Of a DNA stretch of 37,829 nt, positions 17,151 through 26,453 are shown piece after piece. Made by a program: the position numbers and the translations under genes. The DNA is from Lachnospiraceae bacterium (lineage in GTDB: Bacteria > Bacillota > Clostridia > Lachnospirales > Lachnospiraceae), in contig JAIECJ010000214.1 in assembly GCA_029068555.1 (NCBI GenBank), positions 1 through 37,829 on the forward strand, written 5' to 3'. Positions within the stretch are counted from its first letter, which is position 1. Each line of letters begins with the position of its first letter. The notes below the pieces were generated by a model. That model was not told where the DNA came from, made no database searches, and saw only the letters and a program-made list of their open reading frames with translations.

Positions 17151-17246
17151 AATTGCATACATATATTATATTTTTCATTTTCATTAAATATTCCTGATGT
17201 CCCAGAATTTTTGAATATGTATTTCAGAAAGGAGCACTGCTGCCAA

Positions 17247-18167
17247 ATGACACAGAAATTATTTTCCACACAATTCTTCAGCTGCCTGATTTCATCCGAA
17301 ACCAGCAACCGTTTCTCGCTGTCGGATTATTTTGAGGATGCGTACAGCCGAGAGTATGATTTTTGCAAATATCTTCCATACGAATTATGCCACAGGAGCG
17401 TTTCTGTCACATCTCCCTTTTCCTACGAAGCCGCAAAGCTTGACGCGCTCTGCATTCTCCACACATCAAAAGGCGCCGGAAGACTTTACTGTGAAAACGC
17501 GAATGGCATCAATGCAGGATATGACCTCACAAAAGGTTCGCTTGCCATCATTGACTGCCGCAAAAACCACAAGCTTATCTGCCAGCACAATATATGGGAA
17601 TACACGATATGTTTTGTGAGTACCTCTGTTCTGGAATTTTACTATTATAAAATACTATCGCTGGGGGATTTCATCTATAAACTGGACAAATATTCCGATG
17701 TGCGCTCCGCATGGGAGCAGGTATTGAGAAATACTGTTGATGATGAGATTCATGGTGTCATGCGCTCGCGGGAACTTGTAAACTTTTTTACACAGCTCTA
17801 TCTGGTGCGTACCATTGAGCAGACTGGCTCCTATCATATTCCATCCTATGTCGCAGATATGCGCCAGAGATTTGACATATCATATGACAAACCCTATTCT
17901 CTTGATGAGCTTGCCACAGAATATGGTGTCAATAAATTTCGTCTGTGTCGTGACTTTGCGAAGTATTATGAGTACACTCCGATACAGTATCTCAACAAAG
18001 TACGTATTGACCAGGCAAAGAAACTGCTTCTTGACACAGACGAGAAGATCGTGGATATCAGCCAGATGGTAGGCATTGAGAACACCAATCATTTTATCCG
18101 GCTGTTCAAAGAAAAAACTGGTGTCACTCCGCTTACTTACCGCAAAGAAACACCAGTCATCCCTTAA
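17247..18167 (+). CDS. AraC-family transcriptional regulator
   Basis: Likely controls the divergent mannan operon. The 306-residue protein has an N-terminal cupin-like ligand domain (about 1-170) and a C-terminal double helix-turn-helix of about 100 residues (from YSLDELATEYGVNKFRLCRDF to FKEKTGVTPLTYRK), the standard AraC layout. The second HTH with DISQMVGIENTNHFIRLFK is well conserved. The start is placed at the ATG at 17247, 12 bases after AAAGGAG; TTG/ATG codons 30-36 bases upstream have no ribosome binding site. Its stop codon shares the sequence TTAA with the stop of the convergent LacI gene. Confidence 0.88.
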   Translation: MTQKLFSTQFFSCLISSETSNRFSLSDYFEDAYSREYDFCKYLPYELCHRSVSVTSPFSYEAAKLDALCILHTSKGAGRLYCENANGINAGYDLTKGSLAIIDCRKNHKLICQHNIWEYTICFVSTSVLEFYYYKILSLGDFIYKLDKYSDVRSAWEQVLRNTVDDEIHGVMRSRELVNFFTQLYLVRTIEQTGSYHIPSYVADMRQRFDISYDKPYSLDELATEYGVNKFRLCRDFAKYYEYTPIQYLNKVRIDQAKKLLLDTDEKIVDISQMVGIENTNHFIRLFKEKTGVTPLTYRKETPVIP

Positions 18168-19186
18168 TTCATTTTTTTGACTGTGGCACGTTCTATAACC
18201 CTGCCATTTACGATGTGCACGCCGACATTTACGGAAATATTCTCGATGCGCTTTATGATACACGACAGCGCAATCCTTGACATCTCCCCCATATCAACCA
18301 TGTATGTCGTGATTTTGGAGTCGCCATACTCAGCATACAGGTAATCGTCATAGCCAACCACCGAAATGTCTTCCGGCACACGGTAATTTTTCTCCTCAAG
18401 CTGTTTTATCAGGGCGTATGCAGTCACGTCATTGTTGCAGACAAATGCAGTCGGCATGTCCTTCGGAAGCTGCAGCTTATACTCAAGCCCGATTACGCCA
18501 TCATTGTAATCCCTGTCCTTAATCACCCAGTCCTGCCGCTGCTCAATACCGTTCTCCATAAGTGCCTTGCAGTAACCAAAGTATCTGTCCGTAATACTTT
18601 CTGTAAACATCAGCGAACCAACAAATGCAATGCGTGTATGCCCGTTCTTAATCAGATAATCTGTCATACGATACATCCCGTTAAAGCTTGCTGATACAAC
18701 GCAGTCGAACACATCTTCATCATCATAGAAATCCATAAAAACCATCGGTATCTTTTTATTCTGATAAAGCATCTTCAGATAATCCGTCCGTGGTCTTCCG
18801 ATTACAATGATGCCGTCAACCTTTTGATTTTCCGTAATCAGCTTCGGCAGGACGAGGTTATGCTCATCATAGCTTGATATCACCTCCAGCATGGAAAAAC
18901 AACTCTTTTTTACCGCGCGCGTGGCAAGCTCCTGATACATTTTCCAATAAAATGATGCAAATCTGGCAAAATATGTCTCAAAAGTAATCACACCAATGGT
19001 ATAGGATCTTGTCCTCCCTGTCTGTACCGCATGAATCGGTGTGTAGCCCATCTCATCTGCAAGCTCCTTTATCCTGGCACGCATCTCCTCGCTCACACCT
19101 TTCTGCCCGGACAGCGCCTTCGAGACCGTGACAACACTAACCCCCACTTTCTCCGCTATATCTGCAAGCTTTACAGCTTTTACCAT
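18164..19186 (-). CDS. LacI-family transcriptional regulator (mannan locus)
   Basis: A 340-residue LacI/GalR repressor. The N-terminal HTH (VKLADIAEKVGVSVVTVSKAL) and hinge lead into a periplasmic-binding-protein-like sensor domain (about 60-335). GGGGG lies 7 bases before the ATG. It sits downstream of the GH36 gene on the same strand and converges with the AraC gene, overlapping it by 4 bases. A 27-bp inverted repeat containing a TATAAT lies just before it and may be its own operator. The effector is unknown; a mannoside or galactoside is plausible from context. Confidence 0.9.
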   Translation of the reverse strand: MVKAVKLADIAEKVGVSVVTVSKALSGQKGVSEEMRARIKELADEMGYTPIHAVQTGRTRSYTIGVITFETYFARFASFYWKMYQELATRAVKKSCFSMLEVISSYDEHNLVLPKLITENQKVDGIIVIGRPRTDYLKMLYQNKKIPMVFMDFYDDEDVFDCVVSASFNGMYRMTDYLIKNGHTRIAFVGSLMFTESITDRYFGYCKALMENGIEQRQDWVIKDRDYNDGVIGLEYKLQLPKDMPTAFVCNNDVTAYALIKQLEEKNYRVPEDISVVGYDDYLYAEYGDSKITTYMVDMGEMSRIALSCIIKRIENISVNVGVHIVNGRVIERATVKKMN

Positions 19187-19221
19187 CGTTATTCCCCCGT
19201 TCTGCTTTCTCGTAATTTACA

Positions 19222-19248
19222 GTAAACACAAATTATATTTGTGTTTAC
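19222..19248 (-). promoter_or_regulatory. Perfect 12-bp inverted repeat with TATAAT at its centre before lacI
   Basis: GTAAACACAAAT (19222-19233) and ATTTGTGTTTAC (19237-19248) are exact inverted copies 3 bases apart. On the minus strand TATAAT (19232-19237) sits at the centre. I see no good -35. There is no T-run, so an operator overlapping a -10 is more likely than a terminator for GH36. It may be an autoregulatory site. Confidence 0.55.
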
Positions 19249-19269
19249 ACTATCTTCCGGCTCAGCTTT

Positions 19270-21474
19270 TTATGCCTCGTTCAGCGAAATCAGCCTTGCC
19301 TTGAAATCTCCCCACGGATTCGGTATCAGCAGCCCCGCCTTCATGAGCGCATCCCCGCTGTAAACCACATCCGCTATACTGTCATCATTTACAAATGTCA
19401 CTTTATAGCGCTTTTCTGCATCAAGCCCCTTAAGCAAAATGCGTCTTGACTTAAAGTTTGCCCTGTTTAAAACCTGCACAAATGTGACAAGCGACTGCTT
19501 CCTGTCGGCGCTTACAATCTGCCAGCAGTCATATTTGTGATTCTTCGAGTAGGAAGCGATGCGGTAATAATCCCCTTCCCTGACCAGATCATTATACTTG
19601 TGGTACATCGCAACCTGGTCAGGAATCATGTCCCTGTCCTCCTGCGGAATTTTCGTCACATCAAGCTCATATCCGAATGTTCCTGCCAGCGCCACGATGC
19701 CGCGGGTCTCAAAAGGTGTGACACGCCCCACTGTATGGTTCGGACAGTCAGAAACGTGTGCCCCCATTGTTGACAGCGGGTAAATCAGCGCTGTTCCTTC
19801 CTGTATCTCAAGGCGCTCAATCGCATCCGCGTCATCAGAACACCATATCTGCGGGCTGAAATACAACATTCCCGGATCAAAACGCGCTCCGCCGCCCGAA
19901 CAGTTTTCCAGCAGAAGATGCGGAAATTCCTTAGTCAGCCTGTCCTGCATCTGATACACTGCAAGTACATAACGATGGTAAAGTTCACCCTGCCGGTCTG
20001 CCGGAAGCCCATAGCTTCCGATGTCCGTAAGCTGTCTGTTCATATCCCACTTTACATACTCAATATTTGCGCTTCTGAGCACAGATGCTACCTGCTCATA
20101 AACGCAGTCAACGACCTCCTGTCTCGACAAATCAAGCACAAACTGCTGTCTCGACTCCGTACCCGGTCTGCCTGGTATAGCAATCGCCCAGTCCGGATGT
20201 TCCCTGTACAAGTCAGAGTCTGGCGATATCATTTCCGGCTCAAACCAGATACCAAATTTCATACCGAGCTTATTAACCTCGCTGACAAGATACGCCAGAC
20301 CGCCATTTATTTTTTCCTCATTTACCTTCCAGTCCCCGAGTGCACAGTCATCGGCGTTTCTCCTGCCAAACCAGCCGTCATCCATAACAAGCATTTCGAT
20401 GCCAAGCTTTGACGCCTCCCGCGCAATGGCCAGAAGCTTCTCTGTGTCAAAGTCGAAATAAGTTGCCTCCCAGTTGTTGATTAAAATTGGTCTCTTCTTA
20501 TCCTTATATTCACTGCGAATCAAATGCTTTTTATACAGTTTGTGGAAAGCTGCCGTCATCGCATCAAACCCTTTATCCGTATACACCATGACCACCTCTG
20601 GCGCCTGAAAACACTCACCGCTTTCCAGCTTCCAGCAGAAATTCTCGGGATGGATTCCCATTGTCATGCGGACATAGTCAAACTGTGTCACCTCCGCCTG
20701 CGCGCGGAAATTGCCTGAGTACACAAAATTCATAGCATAAATTTCGCCGTTTTCCTGTGTCGTGTTCTTGTCAGCAAGCGCAAGGAACGGGTGGTCCTGA
20801 TGGCTGGATTCTCCCCTGAACGAGCTTACATTCTGAATCCCATATCCGAGTGTTTTTCGTTGGATATGGCGCTCACGCGCCCAGCTTCCATGCAGCGATA
20901 CCATGTCATAATCTCTGTTATCCATATCAATACATGCAGAAAATATCTTTGTCAGATAAAAGCACTCCCTGCCGACATTGGTTACCCGGACGCTCCTCGT
21001 AATCACATCTGTGTCGTGAAATGTTGTATAGAACAGCTCCACCTGCATGCCTGCATACTTGTCCTCACACAAAAGCTTCAGCGTTGTACATTCTTCCTTG
21101 GTGCCAAATGTTGCAGGCAGCCCTTCTAATGCTGGTTTCCCAGCCATAATCTCGTGCGAGACATAGGAAAGCATGCTCCCCACGTGTCCTCCCGCCGTCC
21201 GGATACCAATACATCCCTCTCTATAGTCCCCTAATCCGCCTGTCGGATATTCAAACGGAAAACAATCATAAAACGAACAGCGTTCCCTGTTATTTTTGCC
21301 TGGCACAAAAGGCGGCTCATTTGTTCTCATAAGGTAGGATATGTCTTCATCCATCAATTTTTTTCCATAATAGATATGCCCGACAAAATTTTCCTCATCC
21401 ACAATTCCTATCATATAGGTTGTACTGGGTGTGTCCAATTTAAATACCCGCTTATTCTGGTTATACGTTATCAT
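19270..21474 (-). CDS. GH36 alpha-galactosidase
   Basis: Removes alpha-1,6-galactose branches from imported galactomanno-oligosaccharides or raffinose-type sugars. The 734-residue protein has the usual GH36 layout: an N-terminal beta-sandwich (to about 320), a (beta/alpha)8 barrel with VMDDGWFG (about 364-371), the nucleophile Asp in YVKWDMNR (about 477), the acid/base Asp in CSDDAD (about 547), and a C-terminal beta domain. No signal peptide is seen, so it is cytoplasmic. The ATG at 21474 is 8 bases after AAGGGAG; a GTG just before it is in frame but too close. It lies upstream of lacI on the same strand. Confidence 0.95.
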   Translation of the reverse strand: MITYNQNKRVFKLDTPSTTYMIGIVDEENFVGHIYYGKKLMDEDISYLMRTNEPPFVPGKNNRERCSFYDCFPFEYPTGGLGDYREGCIGIRTAGGHVGSMLSYVSHEIMAGKPALEGLPATFGTKEECTTLKLLCEDKYAGMQVELFYTTFHDTDVITRSVRVTNVGRECFYLTKIFSACIDMDNRDYDMVSLHGSWARERHIQRKTLGYGIQNVSSFRGESSHQDHPFLALADKNTTQENGEIYAMNFVYSGNFRAQAEVTQFDYVRMTMGIHPENFCWKLESGECFQAPEVVMVYTDKGFDAMTAAFHKLYKKHLIRSEYKDKKRPILINNWEATYFDFDTEKLLAIAREASKLGIEMLVMDDGWFGRRNADDCALGDWKVNEEKINGGLAYLVSEVNKLGMKFGIWFEPEMISPDSDLYREHPDWAIAIPGRPGTESRQQFVLDLSRQEVVDCVYEQVASVLRSANIEYVKWDMNRQLTDIGSYGLPADRQGELYHRYVLAVYQMQDRLTKEFPHLLLENCSGGGARFDPGMLYFSPQIWCSDDADAIERLEIQEGTALIYPLSTMGAHVSDCPNHTVGRVTPFETRGIVALAGTFGYELDVTKIPQEDRDMIPDQVAMYHKYNDLVREGDYYRIASYSKNHKYDCWQIVSADRKQSLVTFVQVLNRANFKSRRILLKGLDAEKRYKVTFVNDDSIADVVYSGDALMKAGLLIPNPWGDFKARLISLNEA

Positions 21475-21735
21475 CACACTGTCTCCCTTCCAAACACCAT
21501 TTCATTCGGTGTTGCTTTCATATTCCTTATCCGGTTAAAATTAACACATCCGTTTCTTTTTTACCTGATTTTATCCTTACTTTGTGCAAACAGAGCATAA
21601 TTTAGCCCCCAAAAATGTCTTGCACATATTAAAGATATCACTTTTTTGCAAATTAATCAATTTTTAAAGTGTTTTTAGTTTCACTTTTTACCTTTTGCAC
21701 AGTTTTCATTAGCTCATTTTAGTAAAATCATTCAG
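21475..21735. other. AT-rich intergenic region upstream of GH36
   Basis: No gene is visible. It must carry the GH36 promoter, but I could not identify a convincing -35/-10 pair. Several TTGCA/TGCAAA-type words (about 21585, 21625, 21650, 21695) recur and could be operator half sites. Confidence 0.4.
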
Positions 21736-21780
21736 ACAAAAAAATACAGAATCTTATCTTTCCATAAGACTCTGTATTCT
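21736..21780 (-). terminator. Terminator of the chemoreceptor gene
   Basis: AATACAGAATCTTAT (from 21743) pairs with ATAAGACTCTGTATT around CTTTCC with one mismatch. On the minus strand it is followed by TTTTTTT. Confidence 0.85.
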
Positions 21781-21796
21781 TTATCTCCTTCACCAT

Positions 21797-24223
21797 TTAC
21801 CCAAGCTGAAAAAATGTCATATCCTGTTCAAGCTGCGAGGAAATCGTCATGAGTTTCTGTGATTCCCGCAGGAGTTCTGAAATCGTATTATTCAGTTTCT
21901 GCATAGCTGCTGCCGTCTCCGTCGCAGAAGCCGCATTCTCTTCTGAAATGGCTGACAGGTTCAGCATAATCTCAGACACGGTATTTCTCACCTTATTGCA
22001 CTCAATAATGGCGCCCTTGATAACCGCTGTCTTGTCTCTTGACTGCGCTATGCCCTCCTTTACAATCGCAAACTGCCTTTGTGTTTCAGAAAGCTTATTA
22101 TTCTGTTCACTTGTTGCAGTCTCAACCTCCGCCATAATATCAAGGGTTTCCTTAAACTCATTGATGAGGTTGGATATTATGCCAAAAATACTGTCAGCGG
22201 ACTTGTTTGACTGGTCTGCCAGCTGCTGTATCTCCGAAGCCACGACTGCAAACCCCTTTCCTGCTTCTCCTGCCCTTGCCGCCTCAATGCTCGCATTCAG
22301 CGACAGCAGGTTCGTCTGATCCGCTATGGAGGAAATCAGCGCTGCTGCCTCCTCTATTTCTTTTACGGATTCGTTTGTCTTTGTTATCTGACTGGCAATC
22401 TTATGGATTCCGTCTGTCATATTTCCGTTTGTTCGACTCAGTTCGCCCAGAATCGTCACAGCCTCATCACTTGCCTGCTTCATGTTTATGGAAGTCTCGT
22501 CAAGTTCTGCAATATCCGTGTCCATCATATCCATCAGTTCACCAAGATTTACTATTTCATTTGTGGATGTTTCCACATCGCCTGCCTGATTGGTCGCGCC
22601 AAGCGCAATATCCGATACTGCGGCGTCGATATTTTCTGATGTCTGCTCTGAACTTCTTGACATTTCCGCAAGCTCAGCGCCGCTTCTTTGAAGCTCCACA
22701 CCATACTCTTTAACATTGCCGATAACCTGTGAAAGTTTATCTGTCATTTTATTGAGCGAGCGTCCAAACACGTCAAATTCATTTCCGTCATTCGTGTCTG
22801 CTTTTATCATGATCTCCCCTTCAGTAATGTGGGAAAGTGTGCCATTGAACTTCTTTATACTCTTCTGAACAGATGTAATTACAAACAATGTAAGAAGAAC
22901 CACAAGTACTGCACCCACCGCAAAAACGCCATAAATCAAAGCAGACATCGTCACCTTCTGTTGATTGGTAAGCTCCTCTATCTTGTTACGCACTGTGGTA
23001 GTTTCCTCTGTAAGGCTGGCATTTAGCATATTATTTTCCGACTTTATTGACAGAATATCCTTATCATATGCAATAATGCTCTCAACCGCAGTCAGCTTTG
23101 CCGAAAAACCAGATGCCAGTGTGTCTGCAATCTGCTGATCTTTCGTATACAGCGGAGCATTTGCAAGCATTTGGTTTAACAGAACAACCATGTCATCCGG
23201 ATAGCTTCCTGTGTCGCTTCCCTCCGCCACAAGCTTATTATACGACTCGAACATCGTGTTTATATTCTCCAACTCCGTCTCAAAATCGTACTTGACATCA
23301 AACGCTGTCGCAATACTGATTTCCGGAAGCTCTTTTTCCTCAAAGTATAAATCAAATGATATGTTTTTATATTCAGAAATGTTGACTCCAGACACATCAA
23401 TTCTTGTCGTGACTTCCTGCCAGTTTCCGTTCACGTTCGTAAATTTTGTCTGGATATGCAGGGCATCCTTCCCCTCAAACGTTCCTATTTCCACATTCGC
23501 CAGTCCGTCACCGTATGATCCAGAAAGCACATCCGGATTAATGTCCGCTATTGAAAGTTCTGTTCCGTCAAGCTTAATATTCGTCACATACACGTCACCT
23601 GTGTACTCAAGACCATTCCCGCCAAGACGAATCATCATCGTATTTCTTTTGCTGATATCCGGAATCTCATGTGAATAAGATGTTCTTTTAAAATTTTTAC
23701 CGCCGGCAGGCTCTGATGCTATGGATGCCAGCGCTGCATTATCCCAGACACCATCTGCCCAGGATGACTCTCCTGCCATCTGTGTAATTGCAGAAAACAG
23801 ATTCTCGTCTCCTCCTGCATAGCTGGCATACATGCCGCTGTCACGCTGAAACCCTCTGTCACCGAGCAGCTTATTGAGTTCCACCGTATTTGTGCCAACG
23901 CTCTCAATCGTCGCTGCCACGCTCTGCAAATCCGCATTGTAGCTCTCTCCTCTGCTGTATGTAAGCGCATCTGCAGCCGCCTCATCCATATATGTAAGAT
24001 TGGACTGAATCGTCTGGTAATGACTCAAATCTAAGTCATACAGAAAAGAGGTTTCCTGTGTGGTATTTTCATTCTGTTTGAGATTGATATTGTTAATGTC
24101 ACTCAGCACCTGGTTGCTTGCGTTGTTGCTGTTCATGATGTAGATGCCGACAAGTCCCAATATAACTGTACAAATGATTGCCACGGCGCCCAGCATGATA
24201 AGCTTTGCCTTTATACTCTTCAT
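21797..24223 (-). CDS. Methyl-accepting chemotaxis protein with a large beta-rich ectodomain
   Basis: Transmembrane chemoreceptor that signals to CheA/CheW. The 808 residues comprise TM1 (8-29), an extracytoplasmic region (about 30-426), TM2 (427-450), a HAMP domain (about 452-505) and a cytoplasmic helical hairpin with the conserved tip around residues 630-662 ([24 protein letters not shown]). The ectodomain has helical flanks, and its middle (about 175-310) is predicted beta-strand-rich. Stretches there ([14 protein letters not shown] and [10 protein letters not shown]) resemble the last and middle strands of carbohydrate-binding beta-sandwiches. AGGAGG lies 5 bases before the ATG. Its position next to the mannan locus suggests sugar taxis, but ligand and partner are unknown. 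Confidence 0.93.
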   Translation of the reverse strand: MKSIKAKLIMLGAVAIICTVILGLVGIYIMNSNNASNQVLSDINNINLKQNENTTQETSFLYDLDLSHYQTIQSNLTYMDEAAADALTYSRGESYNADLQSVAATIESVGTNTVELNKLLGDRGFQRDSGMYASYAGGDENLFSAITQMAGESSWADGVWDNAALASIASEPAGGKNFKRTSYSHEIPDISKRNTMMIRLGGNGLEYTGDVYVTNIKLDGTELSIADINPDVLSGSYGDGLANVEIGTFEGKDALHIQTKFTNVNGNWQEVTTRIDVSGVNISEYKNISFDLYFEEKELPEISIATAFDVKYDFETELENINTMFESYNKLVAEGSDTGSYPDDMVVLLNQMLANAPLYTKDQQIADTLASGFSAKLTAVESIIAYDKDILSIKSENNMLNASLTEETTTVRNKIEELTNQQKVTMSALIYGVFAVGAVLVVLLTLFVITSVQKSIKKFNGTLSHITEGEIMIKADTNDGNEFDVFGRSLNKMTDKLSQVIGNVKEYGVELQRSGAELAEMSRSSEQTSENIDAAVSDIALGATNQAGDVETSTNEIVNLGELMDMMDTDIAELDETSINMKQASDEAVTILGELSRTNGNMTDGIHKIASQITKTNESVKEIEEAAALISSIADQTNLLSLNASIEAARAGEAGKGFAVVASEIQQLADQSNKSADSIFGIISNLINEFKETLDIMAEVETATSEQNNKLSETQRQFAIVKEGIAQSRDKTAVIKGAIIECNKVRNTVSEIMLNLSAISEENAASATETAAAMQKLNNTISELLRESQKLMTISSQLEQDMTFFQLG

Positions 24224-24311
24224 GTTGTCCTCCTTATTTTGTCTAAAAATTTGTATATTACAATTATTTTATCATACTTTTCGTAAAATAGATACAATTT
24301 TATATTAAATT

Positions 24312-25187
24312 CTAAATGGTAACTGTATATTCCGCATAAAACTGTTCCGCTGGCTGCAACTTGTTCCCCCACTCGCGCTGTGACAAATCCCCTGTAAAAA
24401 TATCCTTGTCACATCTCCCGTACCATGGCTCGATGCACACAAATGGAGCATTCCGCTTCGCAGGAGACCACAATCCAAACAGCGGCGCGTCGAAACGCAC
24501 TGTAAGATACGGCTGTCCCTGTCTGTCACAGAGCGACACCTTGTGCGCCTGATTGTCTTCCACAATCAGTGCATCATCATCAAAGAGATCCGCTGTTATA
24601 TTCATATACCCGTCATTCAGCGTATATGCCTTCCTGCGCGAAGACAACGTACCATTATTTCCTATTACAGACGCAATGATTGTGTCATTGGTATCAAACA
24701 GTATCTGACAATCAGTCTGTACATCACCGTCATTGAGCGGGCACAAAAATGCCGGATGACCGCCTATGCTGAAATACATTTCCTGGTTTCCGCAGTTTGT
24801 CACCTTCCACGAAATCACCAGATTGTTTTCGTCAATCCTGTAACCGATTTCCAATTCAAAATCAAACGGGTATTTTTCCCGTGTCTCTTTCCCCGATTTC
24901 AGAACAAATGCAAGCGCATCTCCTGTCTGTCTCAGCAGTTCAAACTCCATATCGCGCGCAAAACCATGCTGTGACATAGGATATTCCTTCCCGTCATATC
25001 TGTAACATCCGTTATTCAGGCTTCCGACAATCGGAAAAAGCACCGGCGAAGTTCTTTTCCAATATTCAGGACTTGCATCCCACATGTACTCTTTGTCCGA
25101 TGTCACTTTTTTAAGTGATTTTAGCTCAGCTCCTAACGTGTCCACGCCAATGCGTATCTGTGCATTTTCCAGACTGTATACTGCCAT
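24312..25187 (-). CDS. Aldose 1-epimerase family protein (LacX/YeaD-like)
   Basis: Probable mutarotase-type enzyme that interconverts sugar anomers. The 291-residue beta-sandwich protein has the family's two histidines in QHGFARD (His74) and GGHPAF (His144) and the C-terminal EPWYG with a conserved Glu. Its divergence from GalM fits the LacX/YeaD branch, whose substrates may be hexose-6-phosphates or galactose. The ATG at 25187 is chosen because GGAAAGGTGG precedes it; a GTG 9 bases upstream is part of the ribosome binding region. It has its own promoter and sits between the chemoreceptor and degV. Confidence 0.88.
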   Translation of the reverse strand: MAVYSLENAQIRIGVDTLGAELKSLKKVTSDKEYMWDASPEYWKRTSPVLFPIVGSLNNGCYRYDGKEYPMSQHGFARDMEFELLRQTGDALAFVLKSGKETREKYPFDFELEIGYRIDENNLVISWKVTNCGNQEMYFSIGGHPAFLCPLNDGDVQTDCQILFDTNDTIIASVIGNNGTLSSRRKAYTLNDGYMNITADLFDDDALIVEDNQAHKVSLCDRQGQPYLTVRFDAPLFGLWSPAKRNAPFVCIEPWYGRCDKDIFTGDLSQREWGNKLQPAEQFYAEYTVTI

Positions 25188-25304
25188 TTTTTCCACCTTT
25201 CCTTTCTCACGGAAACAGCATATTTTCGCTATTTTTCGTAAAACAACAATTCATTTTCCCTGCCGCGCGGATATCCCCCGCATAAAATTCAATCTATAAA
25301 TTTT

Positions 25305-25333
25305 ATAGTATACTAATCTATCTGCCGCGTCAA
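25305..25333 (-). promoter_or_regulatory. Predicted promoter of the aldose epimerase gene
   Basis: On the minus strand TTGACG (25328-25333) and TACTAT (25305-25310) are 17 bases apart. The leader would be about 110 bases. Confidence 0.65.
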
Positions 25334-25427
25334 CCGCATATTCATTTTTACCTAAAATTAGTCCAACTGCATCGCCACACGGAGTGCATGCCGCAACGCT
25401 GCTAATTTCCTTACGCACCCCTGCGCA

Positions 25428-25470
25428 TAAAAAAAACAGGCATGTATCTTATGATACTCTGCCTGCCTTT
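25428..25470 (-). terminator. Terminator of degV, overlapping its last codons
   Basis: CAGGCA...TGCCTG with inner GTATC/GATAC pairs forms a hairpin (25437-25465). The degV stop codon (25449-25451) lies in its loop. On the minus strand it ends in TTTTTTTT. Confidence 0.8.
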
Positions 25471-26357
25471 TTCACTACTCCAAATCCCAAAGGATACGGA
25501 CCTGTGTGTACACTTATTGTCGCACCTATCTGGTATTTGGCCAGTTCTGTATCCGTAATGGCAAAGCCCTTTGCGTTGAGAAATGCAACCGCTCCTTTCC
25601 GAAACGCCTCTCCCTCCTCAATGTCATAGCCATAGCCCACACAGATGCTATATGTCTCTGGTGTCGCATTGACTTCCTGAAGGTACTGCCACAGAAGGTC
25701 ATATACCTTTTCCAACGATTTCTTTCGGCTCCTTGACAGTCCTGACGGAAAAATTTCACCCTCCTTGAGTGTAATCAACGGCCGGATTCCCAGCATACTC
25801 CCCGCAAGTCCCGCAAGCTTGCCAATGCGTCCGCCATGTTTGAGATAATCTATATTCCCAACTGTAAAGAATATTCTTCCCGTACTTTTCAGGTTCTCAA
25901 GTTCTTCGATGACGGTTTCATACGGGACACCCGCCCTATACATTTTCGCCGCCTCAAGCACAAAAATACCCTGCAGCACAGTATCTAACGTCGAATCCAT
26001 GACGGTAATTCTCGCATCCGGATAATTTTCAAGTACCATTTCTTTCGCATTCATGGCCGACTGGTACGATCCACTGAACTTCGTCGTGATGCATATGCAG
26101 ATGACTGCCTTTCCCGACTCGACAATCGGTGTGAACACATCAACATAATCCTGTACGGAGGGCATCGAAGACTTCGGAAACGTCGCGGGATCTGAAACCA
26201 TCTGCTCATAAAACGCCCTGATTGGCATATCCACAATTTCTTTCAGATAATTCTCACTGTCAAACGATACATAAAAAGGAACTACGTCAATATCTTTTTC
26301 ACTGCAAAGCTCTGGCGGCAAATCACAGGATCCATCTGTTACTATTTTGTAATCCAT
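25449..26357 (-). CDS. DegV family fatty-acid-binding protein
   Basis: FakB-type lipid carrier that binds a fatty acid and presents it to a FakA kinase. The 302-residue protein begins with the family motif VTDGSCDLP and has TTKFSGSYQSA (about 91-101) and the C-terminal GPYPLGFG stretch around the lipid pocket. Its ATG lies about 8 bases after GGGG. It has a strong promoter directly after the lacI-type gene upstream. No fakA is in the window. Its last codons form the terminator stem. Confidence 0.9.
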   Translation of the reverse strand: MDYKIVTDGSCDLPPELCSEKDIDVVPFYVSFDSENYLKEIVDMPIRAFYEQMVSDPATFPKSSMPSVQDYVDVFTPIVESGKAVICICITTKFSGSYQSAMNAKEMVLENYPDARITVMDSTLDTVLQGIFVLEAAKMYRAGVPYETVIEELENLKSTGRIFFTVGNIDYLKHGGRIGKLAGLAGSMLGIRPLITLKEGEIFPSGLSRSRKKSLEKVYDLLWQYLQEVNATPETYSICVGYGYDIEEGEAFRKGAVAFLNAKGFAITDTELAKYQIGATISVHTGPYPLGFGVVKKAGRVS

Positions 26358-26424
26358 TTATAAAACCCCATTTCTTTTATAATATAATATGCCGTTTTCA
26401 TTACCACGTTATGTAGTCATTCAG

Positions 26425-26453
26425 ATTATATCACGTATTTCCTGCATTGTCAT
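26425..26453 (-). promoter_or_regulatory. Predicted promoter of degV
   Basis: ATGACA (26448-26453) and a perfect TATAAT (26425-26430) on the minus strand are 17 bases apart. The -35 abuts the stop codon of the preceding regulator gene. Confidence 0.75.

Noticed and set aside
19222-19248. Terminator for the GH36 gene
   Set aside because: The inverted repeat is perfect but has no T-run on the minus strand and contains a -10 hexamer, so an operator is favoured.
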